NCBI GenBank assembly: GCA_027063305.1
Contig: JAMORY010000011.1
Span: 1 to 64,000, forward strand
Direction: 5' to 3'
Source: Sulfurovum sp.
GTDB taxonomy: Bacteria; Campylobacterota; Campylobacteria; Campylobacterales; Sulfurovaceae
Length of the DNA: 64,000 nucleotides
The notes below the pieces were generated by a model. It saw nothing but the letters and a program-made list of their open reading frames with translations. It searched no databases and was not told the origin of the DNA. The translations under genes and the position numbers were made by a program. Shown here in pieces: positions 62,742 to 64,000 of the stretch; the first letter of the stretch is position 1, and every line of letters begins with the position of its first letter.

Positions 62742-63430
62742 TCTCGTAGCAACCTTTTCACATCCCGTTTCGTTCCTTGAATAAGAAGCGGGTTTTTCTC
62801 CTTCGACAGCCACTTAATCACCTCTTTCATCTCTTCCTCATCCATTACCGTACACCCTGCGGTAGGTACATCTTTGATATGTATGAAGATACACGATCCC
62901 GCCCCCGGAACCGCACCCACTTCATCGATGTGGTTGTGATTGACCACAACACCGTACTTGTAGTAGTTCTTGGGGAACTTCATATGCTCTTTGCTCTTGT
63001 AGTCCACTTTGACCTTGGTACTGTCGACGATCTTGTTGTAGAGTTTTGAGTGAACATCATCTACGCAGTGGTTGGTCTCTTTGTAGACTTTGTAGGGATA
63101 CTTCACATCAAAAGGCGCGTAGCCAAACGCCTGTTTAAGCTCGAAGATCCCTGCCGGTGCTCTGCCGTCTCCCTCTTTTTTGATATATCTGGCATCTTTG
63201 GGGATGGTGTGCAGCCCTCTTCCCCAGCCTAGTCCGTTGCGACCAAGCTTGATGTCGATGGCTTTGCCTACCTTGTGCCACTTCCCACGGCTCTTCTCAT
63301 ACCGTTGCAGTGTTCCAGTGTTATCGTTCCAACCTTGGGTCGTTACGACAATGAGTTGTTTGGTATCATGGAACTCCTTCCCATAGATAAAAGTAAAAAA
63401 TAAAATTCCTATCAGTAAAATTTTTTGCAT
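62717..63430 (-). CDS. L,D-transpeptidase family protein
   Basis: An exported 237-residue enzyme of the YkuD/ErfK type, with a short signal peptide (about 1-18). The HIDEVGAVPGAGSCIFIHI stretch, then AGCTVM, holds the catalytic His and Cys. Likely a carboxypeptidase or L,D-transpeptidase acting on peptidoglycan. It overlaps the hemerythrin gene tail to tail. Confidence 0.85.
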   Translation of the reverse strand: MQKILLIGILFFTFIYGKEFHDTKQLIVVTTQGWNDNTGTLQRYEKSRGKWHKVGKAIDIKLGRNGLGWGRGLHTIPKDARYIKKEGDGRAPAGIFELKQAFGYAPFDVKYPYKVYKETNHCVDDVHSKLYNKIVDSTKVKVDYKSKEHMKFPKNYYKYGVVVNHNHIDEVGAVPGAGSCIFIHIKDVPTAGCTVMDEEEMKEVIKWLSKEKNPLLIQGTKRDVKRLLRDYFSFSLE

Positions 63431-63471
63431 TGTGTTATAATCTCTCTTAAATAAATTAAAGGTACTGTTGA

Positions 63472-64000
63472 ATGGAATACGGCATTCTCTCCATCGCTAT
63501 CCCGCTGCTTACAATCTTTCTTGCCATTATAACAAAAGATGTCATTGTCTCTCTGATGGGCGGTATTTTTGCAGGTCTGTTGGTGCTTAATGGCTACAAC
63601 CCTGCTACGGCGTTTACCGCTCTTTTTAACGGCATTATCGAGCAGTTTGGCGAAGGGTGGATCACCAAGACCCTGCTCTTTACTCTATTGGTGGGAGCGG
63701 TCATCAAACTTCTTTCTACAAGTGGTTCTGTGGAAAGTTTTGTTGCCTACCTCGATGAGAAATCCGAAAAGATAGACTCTCCCAAAGGGGCGATGCTGCT
63801 TGCCTATATTATCGGGGTAGTGATCTTCATCGAGTCTTCCATTACTTCACTCGTAGCTGGTACCGTTGCCAAGCCGCTGTGCGACCGTAACGGTGTCAGC
63901 CGTGAGAAGCTCGCCTACATCTGCGACTCCACCTCCGCCCCCATCTGCTCGCTCATTCCGCTTAATGCATGGGGTGCGCTGCTTTTGGGGCTCATCGTGA
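63472..64000 (+). CDS. NhaC-type Na+/H+ antiporter, N-terminal part
   Basis: The 5' end of a membrane transporter, cut by the window edge. 176 residues are visible with about five hydrophobic helices. VSLMGGIFAGLLVL, the later IFIESSITSLVAGTVAKPL and the STSAPICSLIPLNAWG stretch resemble the NhaC/ArsB-like antiporter superfamily. AAAGG precedes the ATG at 63472. Confidence 0.8.
   Translation, partial: MEYGILSIAIPLLTIFLAIITKDVIVSLMGGIFAGLLVLNGYNPATAFTALFNGIIEQFGEGWITKTLLFTLLVGAVIKLLSTSGSVESFVAYLDEKSEKIDSPKGAMLLAYIIGVVIFIESSITSLVAGTVAKPLCDRNGVSREKLAYICDSTSAPICSLIPLNAWGALLLGLIV

Noticed and set aside
1-64000. tRNA, rRNA, CRISPR or insertion sequences
   Set aside because: Looked for cloverleaf words, regular spaced repeats and transposase motifs and found none.

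Overview
The window looks like chromosomal DNA from a free-living Campylobacterota (Epsilonproteobacteria), most like the marine Sulfurovum/Sulfurimonas group. The clues are several histidine kinases with the HQWKQPLNA-type H-box, a CetB-like PAS protein, a class II superoxide reductase, hemerythrin, a GTG-started greA, and a compact gene layout with many 1-4 bp overlaps. The species call is inference from protein style. I see no rRNA, tRNA, CRISPR array, transposase or phage gene.

Layout. 0.1-2.4 kb: a decayed kinase fragment, then a REC-HisKA-HATPase-REC hybrid kinase. 2.5-5.2 kb: acs and a family 4 uracil-DNA glycosylase. 5.3-15.5 kb: a dense signalling island with a lone receiver, a degenerate GGDEF-EAL protein, a GAF hybrid kinase, a CetB-like PAS protein, a Roadblock/LC7-like protein, a SixA-like phosphohistidine phosphatase, a second hybrid kinase, a NarL-type regulator, an HPt protein, a Rab-like small GTPase, a soluble histidine kinase and a 52-residue membrane protein. 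15.7-29.6 kb: housekeeping (RhlE helicase, superoxide reductase, TcdA, SurE, GreA, ArgC, Adk, AspS), a PilT-like ATPase and a Spy/CpxP-like periplasmic protein. 29.6-30.4 kb: an AT-rich intergenic region ending in four evenly spaced palindromes before a TetR gene. 31-38.9 kb: methyltransferases (one BioC-like), membrane and heme proteins, a BaiN-like flavoprotein, a membrane kinase and an NlpC/P60 hydrolase. 39-52 kb: RsmD, NYN protein, deaminase, UvrD-like helicase, MurA, CYTH protein, a coiled-coil plus OmpA/BON operon, PyrF, cyclophilin and NadE. 52.4-64 kb: TsaC-like protein, HIT, methyltransferases, desaturase, MoaB/MogA, an HDAC-like deacetylase, HemL, a TonB-like protein, hemerythrin, an L,D-transpeptidase, and the start of an NhaC-type antiporter cut by the window edge.

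The most promising undescribed system is the 9.2-15.5 kb module. It has every part of a His-Asp phosphorelay (hybrid kinase, HPt, output regulator, a phosphohistidine phosphatase to reset it) interleaved with a Rab-like GTPase and an LC7-like protein of the MglA/MglB kind. A second possibly related unit is the coiled-coil/OmpA operon at 46-48.6 kb, whose OmpA gene appears to start at a CTG codon.

Other non-gene signals: an ATC start for the SixA-like gene, four TetR-type operators 42-43 bp apart over a perfect consensus promoter, a 13-bp inverted repeat with a competing hairpin at 34.7 kb, and two families of dispersed intergenic repeats.
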